Assembly (NCBI GenBank): GCA_030830895.1
Contig: JAURMC010000003.1
Location: 1-64,000, forward strand
Origin: Crocinitomicaceae bacterium
GTDB lineage: Bacteria; Bacteroidota; Bacteroidia; Flavobacteriales_D; Crocinitomicaceae
Direction: 5' to 3'
Length of the DNA: 64,000 bases
Below the pieces are notes generated by a model, which was not told where the DNA came from, did no database searches, and worked only from the letters and a program-made list of their open reading frames with translations. A program made the position numbers and the translations under genes. Of the stretch, positions 54,258 to 63,549 are shown piece after piece; position 1 is the first letter of the stretch; every line of letters starts with the position of its first letter.

Positions 54258-56696
54258 ATGAAACTACTGATATCTTTTTTTTCGCTTCTATTTAGCATAA
54301 GCGTTGTTGCACAAACACAAAACGTGCGCGGAAAAGTAATGGACTCAGAAACAAATTTCCCACTCGCAGGGGCAAAAATCGAAATAGATTTGAAAGATCC
54401 ATCTGGGACTAATTATCGAGCCTTTACTGATGGTGAAGGGGAATTTAAAATCTCTAATGTCCCAGTAGGTAAATATGGGCTTAGTACACGATTTGCTCAA
54501 TATGATACGAAAAATCAAACGATTGAAATTACATCAGGCAAAGAACTCATCCTAGTTATTTCACTTCAAGAACTAGTTACCAATAAGGAAGAAGTGGTAG
54601 TAACCGGAAGGAAAAAAGGAGAAATTATAAATGAATTGGCCGTGATTTCGGCACAACAGTTTTCCGTTGAAGAAACGAACCGATATCCCGGTTCACGAAT
54701 GGACCCAGCACGTATGGCTTCTAACTTTGCAGGAGTACAAGGCGCTGATGATTCCCGAAATGACATTATTATTCGAGGGAATAGTCCCTTGGGTGTAGTT
54801 TGGCGTGTAGAGGGCGTCGACATTCCAAATCCGAATCACTTTGCCATTGCAGGAAGCTCTGGGGGTCCAGTTTCCGTGTTAAACAATAAAATTCTTGGCA
54901 ACTCTGACTTTTTAATGAGTGCTTTTCCCGCAGAATATGGGAATAGTGTTTCCGGGGTCTTTGATTTAAAGCTCCGAAGTGGTAATGATCAGCGTCATGA
55001 ATTCACCGGACAGTTTGGATTATTAGGAACTGAATTTTTGGCTGAGGGTCCGCTGAATAAAAAAGGAACCGCCTCCTTTCTTATGATGGGGCGGTATTCA
55101 ACCCTGTCTCTTTTTCAAACGTTCGGCATTAAATTAGGAACAGACGCTATTCCAACCTATGGCGATATTGCCTTTAAGTTAAATTTTAAATTGAGAAAAG
55201 GGGGAAATCTATCTGCTTGGGGTATGGGTGGTAAAAGTAACATCGCCATTATGATCTCTGAAAAAACAGAATATACTACCGATTTATATGGCGAAGGAGA
55301 TCGTGACCAGTATTTTGGAACATCGATGGGTGTTACTGGGCTAACGTATAAAAAAGCTATAAATGAAAAAACATTTGTGAGCAGCACTCTTGCCATATCT
55401 CAAGAGATTCAACGAGCGAATCACGACTACTTACAGCGCCGCTTAGACTCTATAGACTTAACTACAATAATCATAGATAGTATTTATCCGTTAATGGCAT
55501 ACACCTTTACAACTAATAAAATTTCTAGCTATTCCGCCGTCAATCATAAAATCAACAAGCAACACTTAATTAAATTCGGATACAATGCGGATTTTTTCAT
55601 CATGAATATGAAGGATTCGGCCCTTGTTGATTATGATGACCCAACCACGTTTTTCACTCGATGGGATTATGAGGGTTCTTGTGTGCTTATTCAGCCCTTC
55701 ATTCAGTGGAAATGGAGAATGTCTGATAACACCGACTTCACCGCGGGTATTCACAGCCAATATTTTTCAATGAGCAATAGTTTAAGTCCTGCAGAGCTTC
55801 GACTTGGATTTAAACATAAACTTGCTGGCAATCAATCCATCTTTGCCGGGGGAGGCATGCACAGTCAAATACAACCGTTGTACACGTATGTAGATAACCG
55901 AAAGGGGACAGATAATTTCTTTAACAAAGGAATGGATTTCACAAAAAGCCTTCATTCTGGTGTCGGATACGAAAAGTTCTTTAATAAAGGATTTAGTATT
56001 CGAACGGAGGCCTATTATCAATATTTGTATAACATTCCGGTAACGATTACACCAAGTGCCTTCTCGATGATTAACATGGGCAGTGGTTTCACGAGAATTT
56101 TCGCTGATTCTTTAGAAAACACTGGGACTGGGTATAATTATGGGTTAGAATTAACGATTCAAAAGTATTTTGATAAAAGCTTCTTTTTCTTGTTTTCTGG
56201 GACCCTTTACGATTCAAAATACACAGGAAGTGATGGTGTTTTGAGAAATACTTCATACAATGGAGCATACGTAGCTAATTTACTTGCGGGCAAAGAATTT
56301 AATGTGGGTAAACGAAGTATACTTGGGATGGGTGCAAAAATTACTACGGCAGGAGGAAAACGATATGGGTTAGTCGACCTTGCTCGAACAAACCAAGAAA
56401 AAGACTTAATCTATCAGGATTCAATGTTCAATGAATATCAGTTTAAAGATTATTTCAGGATGGATTTAAAAATCTCTTGGCGCATGAATGCCAAAGCCAT
56501 GACACATGAGTTTGGGTTGGATTTAGTGAATATTCTTAATACAAAAAACCTCTTAAGCTTGGCCTACGCACCCTCCTTAGACCCGGCCGTTTTTAATTCA
56601 GCAAATTACCAACCCGTAACGGAAAAAACTCAATTAGGCTTTTTACCTATTTTCTATTACAAGATTGATTTTAGAGCGGGCGGTAAAAAAGATTAA
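54258..56696 (+). CDS. TonB-dependent outer-membrane receptor with CarboxypepD_reg-like domain
   Basis: An 812-residue outer-membrane protein with signal peptide MKLLISFFSLLFSISVVAQ. The first domain (about 20-105) is carboxypeptidase-regulatory-like (NVRGKVMDSETNFPLAGAKI), as in SusC-type and other Bacteroidota receptors. A plug domain follows (about 115-235; NDIIIRGNSPLGVVWRVEGVDI). The rest is a beta barrel, with the last strand IFYYKIDFRAGGKKD. No SusD partner is adjacent, so a polysaccharide-utilisation role is not supported; the substrate is unknown. The 3' end shares a TTAA with the convergent gene. Confidence 0.9.
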   Translation: MKLLISFFSLLFSISVVAQTQNVRGKVMDSETNFPLAGAKIEIDLKDPSGTNYRAFTDGEGEFKISNVPVGKYGLSTRFAQYDTKNQTIEITSGKELILVISLQELVTNKEEVVVTGRKKGEIINELAVISAQQFSVEETNRYPGSRMDPARMASNFAGVQGADDSRNDIIIRGNSPLGVVWRVEGVDIPNPNHFAIAGSSGGPVSVLNNKILGNSDFLMSAFPAEYGNSVSGVFDLKLRSGNDQRHEFTGQFGLLGTEFLAEGPLNKKGTASFLMMGRYSTLSLFQTFGIKLGTDAIPTYGDIAFKLNFKLRKGGNLSAWGMGGKSNIAIMISEKTEYTTDLYGEGDRDQYFGTSMGVTGLTYKKAINEKTFVSSTLAISQEIQRANHDYLQRRLDSIDLTTIIIDSIYPLMAYTFTTNKISSYSAVNHKINKQHLIKFGYNADFFIMNMKDSALVDYDDPTTFFTRWDYEGSCVLIQPFIQWKWRMSDNTDFTAGIHSQYFSMSNSLSPAELRLGFKHKLAGNQSIFAGGGMHSQIQPLYTYVDNRKGTDNFFNKGMDFTKSLHSGVGYEKFFNKGFSIRTEAYYQYLYNIPVTITPSAFSMINMGSGFTRIFADSLENTGTGYNYGLELTIQKYFDKSFFFLFSGTLYDSKYTGSDGVLRNTSYNGAYVANLLAGKEFNVGKRSILGMGAKITTAGGKRYGLVDLARTNQEKDLIYQDSMFNEYQFKDYFRMDLKISWRMNAKAMTHEFGLDLVNILNTKNLLSLAYAPSLDPAVFNSANYQPVTEKTQLGFLPIFYYKIDFRAGGKKD

Positions 56697-57535
56697 AAAT
56701 GAGGGCAATCACAGTTTTCTTTTTTTCCCAGGAAAAAAACGGTGCCTATGTTTATACTCATTTGCGATACCCATAACCTTTGGCTAGCACGCTGAGAAGC
56801 GTCAGAAATATCCATTCGAATGTTATTTTGGGCTAATAATCCTCCCGAAAAATTGGGCAGAATATATAAATGCCTAAAGAACTCTATGCGAATTCCGCCA
56901 TGGGCTATAGCTGCAAACCCCGACATTCCGGATAGTTCATTTTGATATGCTGGTCCAAACGTAATAGACGATGTAGTATGCAAGGCCCCCAATCCAATAC
57001 CATAAATCGCATTTAGCACGAACTTTCGTGATTTCAATCTAAACAAATTTTGTAAAAGATTTAAATTTATCGAAATGACTTTTGTGCTGTTTGAATTAAA
57101 TCTAAAGCCAATGGTATCCATTTCCACATTGGTTGAACTAAAATTACCCCCAAGCCCCCCTGTTAAATCAAATCCGGGATTAATATACCCATCAATATTC
57201 AATCGTTGATTTGCTAATTGATATTTCAAATTATCTAAACCCAATTGTAATTGAACCCCACGTTTAACCGTGTAGCCAATGGCAAATCGATATTGATTTG
57301 ATAAAAAATCTCTCATGTTTGGACTTGGTATCCCTTTATATGGTTGATTGAAATTTGCATTGTTCAAAGTAAAGGTGAACTCATTCCCCATCATTGAAAA
57401 GGAGGATTTAGCGTAATGATTGCTTGACATACCCGCTTCAATGGATAAATTTCCCTTATAAGCAGAATTAAATACTCCGCGTTGTGCAAAACAAATGTTA
57501 CTCAAAAAAAACAAAAGGACCCAAGCTGTTTTCAT
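56693..57535 (-). CDS. Exported outer-membrane-type protein of unknown function
   Basis: Start set at 57535 (MKTAWVLLFFLSNICFAQ, signal peptide); this ATG overlaps the upstream stop (ATGA). The longer frame to 57556 adds no signal character. The 280-residue product is rich in alternating beta strands with Asn, Gly and aromatics (GNLSIEAGMSSNHYAKSSFSM, YRFAIGYTVKRGVQLQLGL, GIGLGALHTTSSITF), suggesting an outer-membrane barrel. It ends in a short Cys pair (ENCDCPHF). Co-transcribed with the upstream lipoprotein gene. Confidence 0.75.
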   Translation of the reverse strand: MKTAWVLLFFLSNICFAQRGVFNSAYKGNLSIEAGMSSNHYAKSSFSMMGNEFTFTLNNANFNQPYKGIPSPNMRDFLSNQYRFAIGYTVKRGVQLQLGLDNLKYQLANQRLNIDGYINPGFDLTGGLGGNFSSTNVEMDTIGFRFNSNSTKVISINLNLLQNLFRLKSRKFVLNAIYGIGLGALHTTSSITFGPAYQNELSGMSGFAAIAHGGIRIEFFRHLYILPNFSGGLLAQNNIRMDISDASQRASQRLWVSQMSINIGTVFFLGKKENCDCPHF

Positions 57536-58230
57536 GGTCTGATAAATTTCACCCATTCCGATTGGTCCATTATCTGTTCCAGCCTAAAATGAACTTTATT
57601 TCCGCTCCCCTTCCATTCAACCAATCCAACCCCTTCTGCATAGTAAGTCGATGAGACAATCTCAAGTTTCTTTTCTGTTTTAGCAAAGGGATTTATTAGG
57701 GTGAATTTTGTTAAATCCCTATACTTTATACATTGTCTTTCCGCTCCCATTACCTCAATGAAAACATGATCGCTATCCTGCTTACGTTTTAATTCTTGTA
57801 AAATCAAGGTAGAATCCAAAACCCCTTCAAATTTTGTTGCGAACCATGTTTCGTCAGAACCTTTCCATGGAAAATAGGTCGTTTTATATACCGCCGCTTG
57901 CGTTTTCTTTTGATTTCTATTCACAACCATATGATCTTGAATATCCAAAGAGTCCACATTAAAATTCAATGCCTCAAGTATTCGGCCATCAGAGGCATAT
58001 CGTTCCACTACAACATGGTACCCTAAATGGTCTTTTACCGCATAAACTCGGTGAAATTGTTCTTCAAGTCCACCAATCATATCTCTATACACATAGATTT
58101 TTGGTTCATCTAGAATTGGATAAAAAAACCGAGCTGCAGGGTGTTTGCTTTTGATTTCATTGGAAGCACAAGCACTAAGAAGTAGGACTGTTAGAAAAAA
58201 CCAGAAAAACAAATGTGTCTTTTTATACAT
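57532..58230 (-). CDS. Lipoprotein of unknown function
   Basis: A 232-residue protein with lipoprotein signal MYKKTHLFFWFFLTVLLLSAC (Cys 21). The mature part is mixed with many aromatic and charged residues (FFYPILDEPKIYVYRDMIGG, YVYRDMIG, FPWKGSDETWFATKFEGVLD). No family recognised. Its start overlaps the pseudouridine synthase stop by 8 bases and its stop overlaps the next gene by 4, so it belongs to the run from the RluB-type gene. Confidence 0.75.
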   Translation of the reverse strand: MYKKTHLFFWFFLTVLLLSACASNEIKSKHPAARFFYPILDEPKIYVYRDMIGGLEEQFHRVYAVKDHLGYHVVVERYASDGRILEALNFNVDSLDIQDHMVVNRNQKKTQAAVYKTTYFPWKGSDETWFATKFEGVLDSTLILQELKRKQDSDHVFIEVMGAERQCIKYRDLTKFTLINPFAKTEKKLEIVSSTYYAEGVGLVEWKGSGNKVHFRLEQIMDQSEWVKFIRP

Positions 58231-59170
58231 TTTTTGTCATTTTAAGAAAGCTAACCTCCTCGTCTGTAAGGTGCCGAAACATCCCACGGGGCAAATCTTT
58301 TTTCGTCAACCCTGCATATACGACTCGGTCTAATTTAACGACAACATATCCTAAAGACTCAAACATTCTTCGAACGACTCTGTTTTTACCCGAATGTATT
58401 TCCACGCCTACTTCACGGGAATTTCCACCCTCCACATAAGACGCTTTGTCTGCCCTTGATTTTCCGTCCTCAAGATCAACACCTTTCAAAAGTCGATCAA
58501 AATCATCCGCTTTAAAAGGTTTATTCAATTCTGCATGATAAATTTTACGAGCTTGGTATCTAGGGTGTGTTAGTTTTTTCGCAATGTCCCCGTCGTTCGT
58601 AAAAAGCAATAATCCCGTAGTTTCCCTGTCTAACCTACCAACAGGATAAACTCGTTCGCGGCAGGCGGTTTTAACCAAAGACATGACTGTTTTCCTTCCT
58701 TGAGGGTCATCCATGGTTGTAATAAATCCTTTAGGTTTATTGAGTAGTACATAGCGTTTTTTTTCGGCATTTATCGTTTCACCATCGTATTGAACTACAT
58801 CTGTTGGCGAAATCTTATGCCCCATTTCAGTAACAATCTTACCGTTTACAGTAACTACACCCGTTTGAATTAAAACATCAGCCTCTCTTCGAGAACATAC
58901 ACCTGCATTTGAAAGGAATTTATTAAGTCTAATCTCATTTTCATTAAAATTCGGAAGAGGGTCGCCTTTCTTAACTTTAATTTTAAAGTCGATATACTTG
59001 CGTTTATCGCGTGGGGTAATATGCTTGTTGCCATCAGGTTTGGTAAGTTTAACTGCATTCTGAGTTTTTACGCTGCTTAAATTTCTTGATTTTCCTGCTC
59101 CTAAAGGCTTAATAGAAGGAGTCTTGCTTGATTTCCCTGATTGGGAAGAAGATTTTTTATTTGTGTTCAT
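58223..59170 (-). CDS. 23S rRNA pseudouridine synthase, RluB/RsuA-type
   Basis: The real start is the ATG at 59170, because a perfect -7 box lies at 59193-59186 and the in-frame codon at 59188 is TTG inside it. The 315-residue protein has a basic Ser/Lys-rich N-terminal extension (NKKSSSQSGKSSKTPS), an S4 domain (about 75-125; IRLNKFLSNAGVCSRREADVLI) and the catalytic Asp in YPVGRLDRETTGLLLFTNDGD. The C-terminal IHSGKNRVVRRMFESLGYVV is family-conserved. It should make pseudouridine at a 23S or 16S rRNA site; the exact site is not readable. Confidence 0.93.
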   Translation of the reverse strand: MNTNKKSSSQSGKSSKTPSIKPLGAGKSRNLSSVKTQNAVKLTKPDGNKHITPRDKRKYIDFKIKVKKGDPLPNFNENEIRLNKFLSNAGVCSRREADVLIQTGVVTVNGKIVTEMGHKISPTDVVQYDGETINAEKKRYVLLNKPKGFITTMDDPQGRKTVMSLVKTACRERVYPVGRLDRETTGLLLFTNDGDIAKKLTHPRYQARKIYHAELNKPFKADDFDRLLKGVDLEDGKSRADKASYVEGGNSREVGVEIHSGKNRVVRRMFESLGYVVVKLDRVVYAGLTKKDLPRGMFRHLTDEEVSFLKMTKNV

Positions 59171-59185
59171 CACGAGCAGTTTCTG

Positions 59186-59193
59186 CAAATGTA
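59186..59193 (-). promoter_or_regulatory. -7 box for the pseudouridine synthase gene
   Basis: Reverse-strand TACATTTG, perfect TAnnTTTG, 15 bases before the ATG at 59170; it fixes that start. Confidence 0.5.
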
Positions 59194-59211
59194 CGTCATT
59201 AATTCAAGGAG

Positions 59212-59565
59212 TTAAAATGCAGGGAACGCATCCTCTAAATGCATAATATCGATAATCTCCCCATGTTTAGTGACGCTTATTGCGTCCATTCTTACTTCAA
59301 AGGGCTCATTTAGGTTTAAAACAAAGTGGTTTATCCCTAACAGCAAATTCCTTTGTTTCGCTCTTGTAATAGCAAGGAATGGGGTCCCAACTTTCGTTCC
59401 GGTTCGTGTTTTAACTTCAACAGCAATAATTAGATTTTCTTTTTTAGCTATTAAGTCTATTTCTGATTTTTTAAATCGATAATTCGTCTCAAGAATTTCA
59501 TACCCTTTTTCAAGTAAATGGGTTTTCGCTAAGGCTTCACCCCAGTTTCCTATCTCTAGGGTCAT
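59212..59565 (-). CDS. YraN-family (UPF0102) nuclease-fold protein
   Basis: A 117-residue protein with the UPF0102/YraN pattern: GNWGEALAKTHLLEKGYEILETNYR, then SEIDLIAKKENLIIAVEVKTRTG, the PD-(D/E)xK-like Asp and Glu-x-Lys residues, and RAKQRNLLLGINHFV. The family resembles endonuclease folds; function is not established. It starts one base after the stop of the choice-of-anchor-L gene and ends 41 bases before the RluB-type start. Confidence 0.93.
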   Translation of the reverse strand: MTLEIGNWGEALAKTHLLEKGYEILETNYRFKKSEIDLIAKKENLIIAVEVKTRTGTKVGTPFLAITRAKQRNLLLGINHFVLNLNEPFEVRMDAISVTKHGEIIDIMHLEDAFPAF

Positions 59566-59566
59566 T

Positions 59567-61819
59567 CTATCGAATCAAATGGAAGAAGCCATGACCGGAA
59601 ACTTCACCTCCGGAAACACCGGTAGCCTTATAGGTATAAGTGTAAACGCCGTCGTTAACCAGGTTGCCATTTAACGTTCCATCCCATGAAGGCTGAGACA
59701 GGGATAAATCCGTACTCGATCCATTGTACATAATGACACCCCATCGATTGAAAATTATTAATTCAATCGCTACAACATTTTTATATTGTAAGAAAAATAC
59801 ATCATTAGTCAAATCACCATCTGGAGTAAATACATTTGGCGCTTCCACCTCAGGGTAAGGATATATACAGGCTGAAAGTACATTCACATTAGCGCTACTG
59901 TTATAGTTTAATGCCTCTGGATCAGCGCAATCACACACATCAACAGGAATGATTATCGACATTGAATCTAGACAATTAACTCCTTGAGACACCACCAATG
60001 TAACTTCATAGCTTTCTGGAGACAAAGTAATATATTGCATGTTCTGCGGGTCTGTATTTTGTACTACGACACCTTGACCATTGCCGAAATTCCATGCGTA
60101 GTCAGTTCCATTAACACTGTTATTTACAAAAACAACGTTCAATGGGGAACAGCCTCCGTTAGGGGTTACAGCGAAGTCGGCAATGGGTGAAGGAATAGTG
60201 CCTACAAATACGCTATCATTTGCGGAACAAACCTGATCAGTAATGGTTAGCGTATACCACCCACCAGCTAAGTTTTGAATGGTCTGCCCCTGCTGACCAT
60301 TCGACCACGAATAATTCACATTCCCATTAGTACCAGAAACAACAGCTGTTAAAGTTCCGGTTGGTAGGCAAGTAGCCTCTGTCATATTTATTGCATCAAT
60401 AGCAATGGATTGATTCACCGTTACCGTTGCTGTATCGGTTTGAGAAAAGCTACACTGATCTACGGCGGTTATTAAATATTGTATGACGCCGTTTTGAGTA
60501 ACATTTATCATTAATGAATCATTAGTCCCAAGAACCATTCCTCCTAACGTGGTCCAAGTATAAGAATAAGGGGCATACCCGCCAGAAGCAGAAGCAGTTA
60601 ATAAAACGCTATCTGGATAACATTGTACCAAAGGGTCTGTTTCTGTAATATTAATGATTGGCCCATCACCAATATAAATGGTCCCTTGAGAAGTGATTGT
60701 GTCTCCGCATGGATTAATTATCGAAACAGTTATTGTAACAGACTCAAATCCTTCATTTATTCCATCTTGAATAGGAGTTAAATTTAAAACAATTGAGTCT
60801 TGGCCAGGTAAAAACACGATTGGATTCACCATATTATTAAAATCCACCCCTTCAATTGCGGTACCTGTTACAGTATAATTAATAATCAATGTATCATTTG
60901 TTTGTCCTTCAGGCCGCGTAAATATGAAGTCTGCGTATGTACATCCTTCAACAATTGTAGTATCTCCAGAAACGGTAGCAACGGCAACACTCACGGCAGA
61001 CGATGAAAACGAACCTGCCTCCAAAAAAACACCTGAATCGTACGCTTGGTCAAACACATTTGCAATTGCAAACTTAATGTGGTAGGTTTGGTTGCATTGG
61101 ACGCTAGCACTTGCAGTCAATTTTACAGTGGTTCCATCGTATTCGATAGCATCTCCATACGTGTCTTGAGGAAACTCATTATATACATAATAAGGCGTAT
61201 TAGTAACCCAATTCACATTGTTAATAGTAACAGGTGTACCGCCGGGAATAACCGCAATGTTATCTCCACCGTTTGGATACCCTCCTAATGGAAATGGGCC
61301 CGATATTCCCGGTCCCCACAAGAAAATACCAAAGGCATCATTAAAATTTGATGGAGAAAATTCTGTGTATTCATCAGAACCAAACATGTAGTTAAAAATA
61401 AGGGTGTCTCCCGCAGGAATAAAATCAAACTCCAAAACGACCCCGTTGGTAACATTGCCGTTGGCAATAGCATTTAACTCCGGGTCTCCTGCCACAGATT
61501 GGGAGGATCCTGGATTCGTAGTGCTTCCACCGATGTTTGGACCCATAGCGCCAGAAGCATCACCGGTAGTTAAAATTATACCGCTAGACATCGGAAAATT
61601 CGCATTAGAATTTGTAAAGTATCCAATGTTTCCAAATGGTGTTGAGGCTAGTCCTGGCACTCCGTTAATTGTAATATTTGAGGCAACAACCCCCGCCCCC
61701 AACAACACACTGTTAACTAATTGCTGAGGTGTTTGAGTTGAGGAAACTGCTATTGGCTGTGCAAATGCTATAACCGGCAGCAACATCAATGTCAACAATA
61801 ATTTATGGATACTAAACAT
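59567..61819 (-). CDS. Choice-of-anchor-L protein with T9SS type B (gliding-motility) tail
   Basis: A 750-residue exported protein with signal peptide MFSIHKLLLTLMLLPVIAFAQ. A choice-of-anchor-L domain follows (about 25-255; LILTTGDASGAMG-like IILTTGDASGAMGPN, MFGSDEYTEFSPSNFNDAFG). A Calx-beta-like/C-terminal Ig stretch (TIVEGCTYADFIFTRPEGQ), SprB-like and PKD repeats (CSPLNVVFVNNSVNGTDYAWNF) and a DCADPEALNYNSSA Cys motif come next. The type B tail has ELIIFNRWGVIMYN and WDGTLNGNLVNDGVYTYTY. Inference: surface adhesin-like T9SS cargo. YraN and RluB-type genes follow downstream. Confidence 0.9.
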   Translation of the reverse strand: MFSIHKLLLTLMLLPVIAFAQPIAVSSTQTPQQLVNSVLLGAGVVASNITINGVPGLASTPFGNIGYFTNSNANFPMSSGIILTTGDASGAMGPNIGGSTTNPGSSQSVAGDPELNAIANGNVTNGVVLEFDFIPAGDTLIFNYMFGSDEYTEFSPSNFNDAFGIFLWGPGISGPFPLGGYPNGGDNIAVIPGGTPVTINNVNWVTNTPYYVYNEFPQDTYGDAIEYDGTTVKLTASASVQCNQTYHIKFAIANVFDQAYDSGVFLEAGSFSSSAVSVAVATVSGDTTIVEGCTYADFIFTRPEGQTNDTLIINYTVTGTAIEGVDFNNMVNPIVFLPGQDSIVLNLTPIQDGINEGFESVTITVSIINPCGDTITSQGTIYIGDGPIINITETDPLVQCYPDSVLLTASASGGYAPYSYTWTTLGGMVLGTNDSLMINVTQNGVIQYLITAVDQCSFSQTDTATVTVNQSIAIDAINMTEATCLPTGTLTAVVSGTNGNVNYSWSNGQQGQTIQNLAGGWYTLTITDQVCSANDSVFVGTIPSPIADFAVTPNGGCSPLNVVFVNNSVNGTDYAWNFGNGQGVVVQNTDPQNMQYITLSPESYEVTLVVSQGVNCLDSMSIIIPVDVCDCADPEALNYNSSANVNVLSACIYPYPEVEAPNVFTPDGDLTNDVFFLQYKNVVAIELIIFNRWGVIMYNGSSTDLSLSQPSWDGTLNGNLVNDGVYTYTYKATGVSGGEVSGHGFFHLIR

Positions 61820-61870
61820 AATTAACTTTTTTTAATGACCTACAACATCCAAACAAAGTTGCACTTCAAA

Positions 61871-61878
61871 CAAATATA
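61871..61878 (-). promoter_or_regulatory. -7 box for the choice-of-anchor-L gene
   Basis: Reverse-strand TATATTTG, perfect TAnnTTTG, 51 bases before the ATG at 61819, a longer leader than most in this window. Confidence 0.4.
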
Positions 61879-61890
61879 AGGCACAATTTT

Positions 61891-62913
61891 TTATTTCTGT
61901 TTTAAGATTATTTCTTCTATTGGTTTTAGCCTAGCCTCATCAACCGGATTTCCAAAAGGAAAACCCCGATATATAGAAGACATTTTGAGGTTGTTTTGAG
62001 TATTTTTTTTTCGATTCAAAGAAAGCCATGAATTATAGATTAACGAGCGTAATTGTGCTGGAATATATCTCTTTATCTGTCTGTTTCGATTGCGGACCCT
62101 ATAAAATCTTTTAGCTCCTGATGAAGATAAATATTGAACCATCTGTTCTCTAATAACATCTTCGTGGTTCATAAGTTGTGGTTCTACCATTCTAAACAAC
62201 TTGGAAATACCAGAAACAAACGCCTCATATTGGACAGATTGATTCGGGTCTGAAACCAATACGTCAAGACCAATATTAGTTCCTGCGGAGTTACTAATTA
62301 GCTCTCTAACGCTATAGAAAACAGGAAGATATTTATTTTTACCTAGCAATAGCGCACTTAATCCTATATGATATTCTAATAAATTTAAACTCCGAATGGC
62401 GCTATCGGCCATTTGAAATATCTGACAAAAGGCATTTTTTTGATAGACGGAATAAAACAATTGTGTTCCAGATCCCCAATAACTTTTCATACGATTTGAG
62501 GGTTCCTCAAAATCAATTGACTTGCCAATGCGTTGGGTATATAACGGTAAATAATATAATGACTTGCCAAGATTATAGTAGGCAATATAATTTCCTTGAG
62601 CACTGATGAATGTGCGATTAGCAGATAAAAAAGTGACTGCCTCATTTAATGCATGTTCCAACAAAAAATCATCATCAGCACTTAATACAACATGATCTGA
62701 CGTGAGGGAAGGAAGTATTGCCTTTATTTTATCTACGAAAAAAGCATTTGGAAAATGATGATAAGATATTTGCATTGGGATTTCCCCATTAAACGGTTGT
62801 AAAGAGCTATCGCAAACTATAAGCTGTATTGAATTAAACTGCGCATAATACGACATTGCTCTTGCTAAGTAATCAGGTCGATCTCTAGTAGGAATTACTA
62901 TGGAAAGATTCAT
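61891..62913 (-). CDS. Glycosyltransferase family 2-like (TIGR00180-type)
   Basis: A 340-residue cytosolic GT-A transferase. NLSIVIPTRDRPDYLARAMSYYA is the donor-binding start, and HVVLSADDDFLLEHALNEA contains the DDD metal motif (about 77-79). WGSGTQLFYSVYQ and the C-terminal helices fit the TIGR00180 group, used in surface polysaccharide synthesis. The start follows directly on the SDR stop with no gap (TAAATG), so it is coupled to the SDR and methyltransferase genes. Sugar donor and acceptor are unknown. Confidence 0.87.
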   Translation of the reverse strand: MNLSIVIPTRDRPDYLARAMSYYAQFNSIQLIVCDSSLQPFNGEIPMQISYHHFPNAFFVDKIKAILPSLTSDHVVLSADDDFLLEHALNEAVTFLSANRTFISAQGNYIAYYNLGKSLYYLPLYTQRIGKSIDFEEPSNRMKSYWGSGTQLFYSVYQKNAFCQIFQMADSAIRSLNLLEYHIGLSALLLGKNKYLPVFYSVRELISNSAGTNIGLDVLVSDPNQSVQYEAFVSGISKLFRMVEPQLMNHEDVIREQMVQYLSSSGAKRFYRVRNRNRQIKRYIPAQLRSLIYNSWLSLNRKKNTQNNLKMSSIYRGFPFGNPVDEARLKPIEEIILKQK

Positions 62914-63549
62914 TTAGCGAAATCCGGAAGTTAATGGGATTATACTTCTATTAAGGTTTTCGTTAGTCAAAACTACGTTGACTATTGATGCGATATGATC
63001 CAATTGAATCAGATTTCCCTGGTGCATTCGGTCGCGATGTTTCTGTAAAAAATCCGGTGTCATTTTATTAAATACCGGGGAATTCTCAACCAGTCCAAGC
63101 GCAATTGCATTAAACCTCATGGATTGAAACTCATTAGCAAAACTGTTAATCAAGCCTTGAATTGCAGCCTTGGATGCAGCGTATCCTGGATCATAACTTC
63201 CTTTTTCTGCCGCAATAGAACTAAAAAAAATTACGTTCCCTTCAGGATTTAACCGAGGAATTATATGTTTCAATAATAACACGGGCCCGCTTATGTTAAC
63301 GGCAAGCATATTAGAAAGATGTTCTATCGTAGTTTCTTTTGTATTCAATGAAGGATTAATTCCTTGAGCAAATAATACGGCATCAAATTTAGGGAGGTCT
63401 TGGCTATTGCAAAATTGTATGATATTTAACTCATCAGTAATGTCTAATTCAACACGATTAATCCGAACCAAGGTTATGCCTTGCGCAGAAAGATATGATT
63501 CAATTCCTTTCGCTATAAAACTATCCCCCCCAATGACTAGTACTTTCAT
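62914..63549 (-). CDS. Short-chain dehydrogenase/reductase
   Basis: A 211-residue SDR enzyme. The N-terminal nucleotide motif is VLVIGGDSFIAKGIESYL (a compact GGxxxIG variant) and the active site YAASKAAIQG supplies the catalytic Tyr and Lys (about 138-142), preceded by VIFFSSIAAEKGSYDPG. It is shorter than typical (about 250). It lies between a methyltransferase and a glycosyltransferase with overlapping or abutting ends, so a role in making a nucleotide sugar or modifying a glycan is plausible. Substrate unknown. Confidence 0.88.
   Translation of the reverse strand: MKVLVIGGDSFIAKGIESYLSAQGITLVRINRVELDITDELNIIQFCNSQDLPKFDAVLFAQGINPSLNTKETTIEHLSNMLAVNISGPVLLLKHIIPRLNPEGNVIFFSSIAAEKGSYDPGYAASKAAIQGLINSFANEFQSMRFNAIALGLVENSPVFNKMTPDFLQKHRDRMHQGNLIQLDHIASIVNVVLTNENLNRSIIPLTSGFR

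Noticed and set aside
61404-61727. 107-codon forward open frame opposite the choice-of-anchor-L gene
   Set aside because: Antisense shadow; Pro/Ala-biased composition and no start context.
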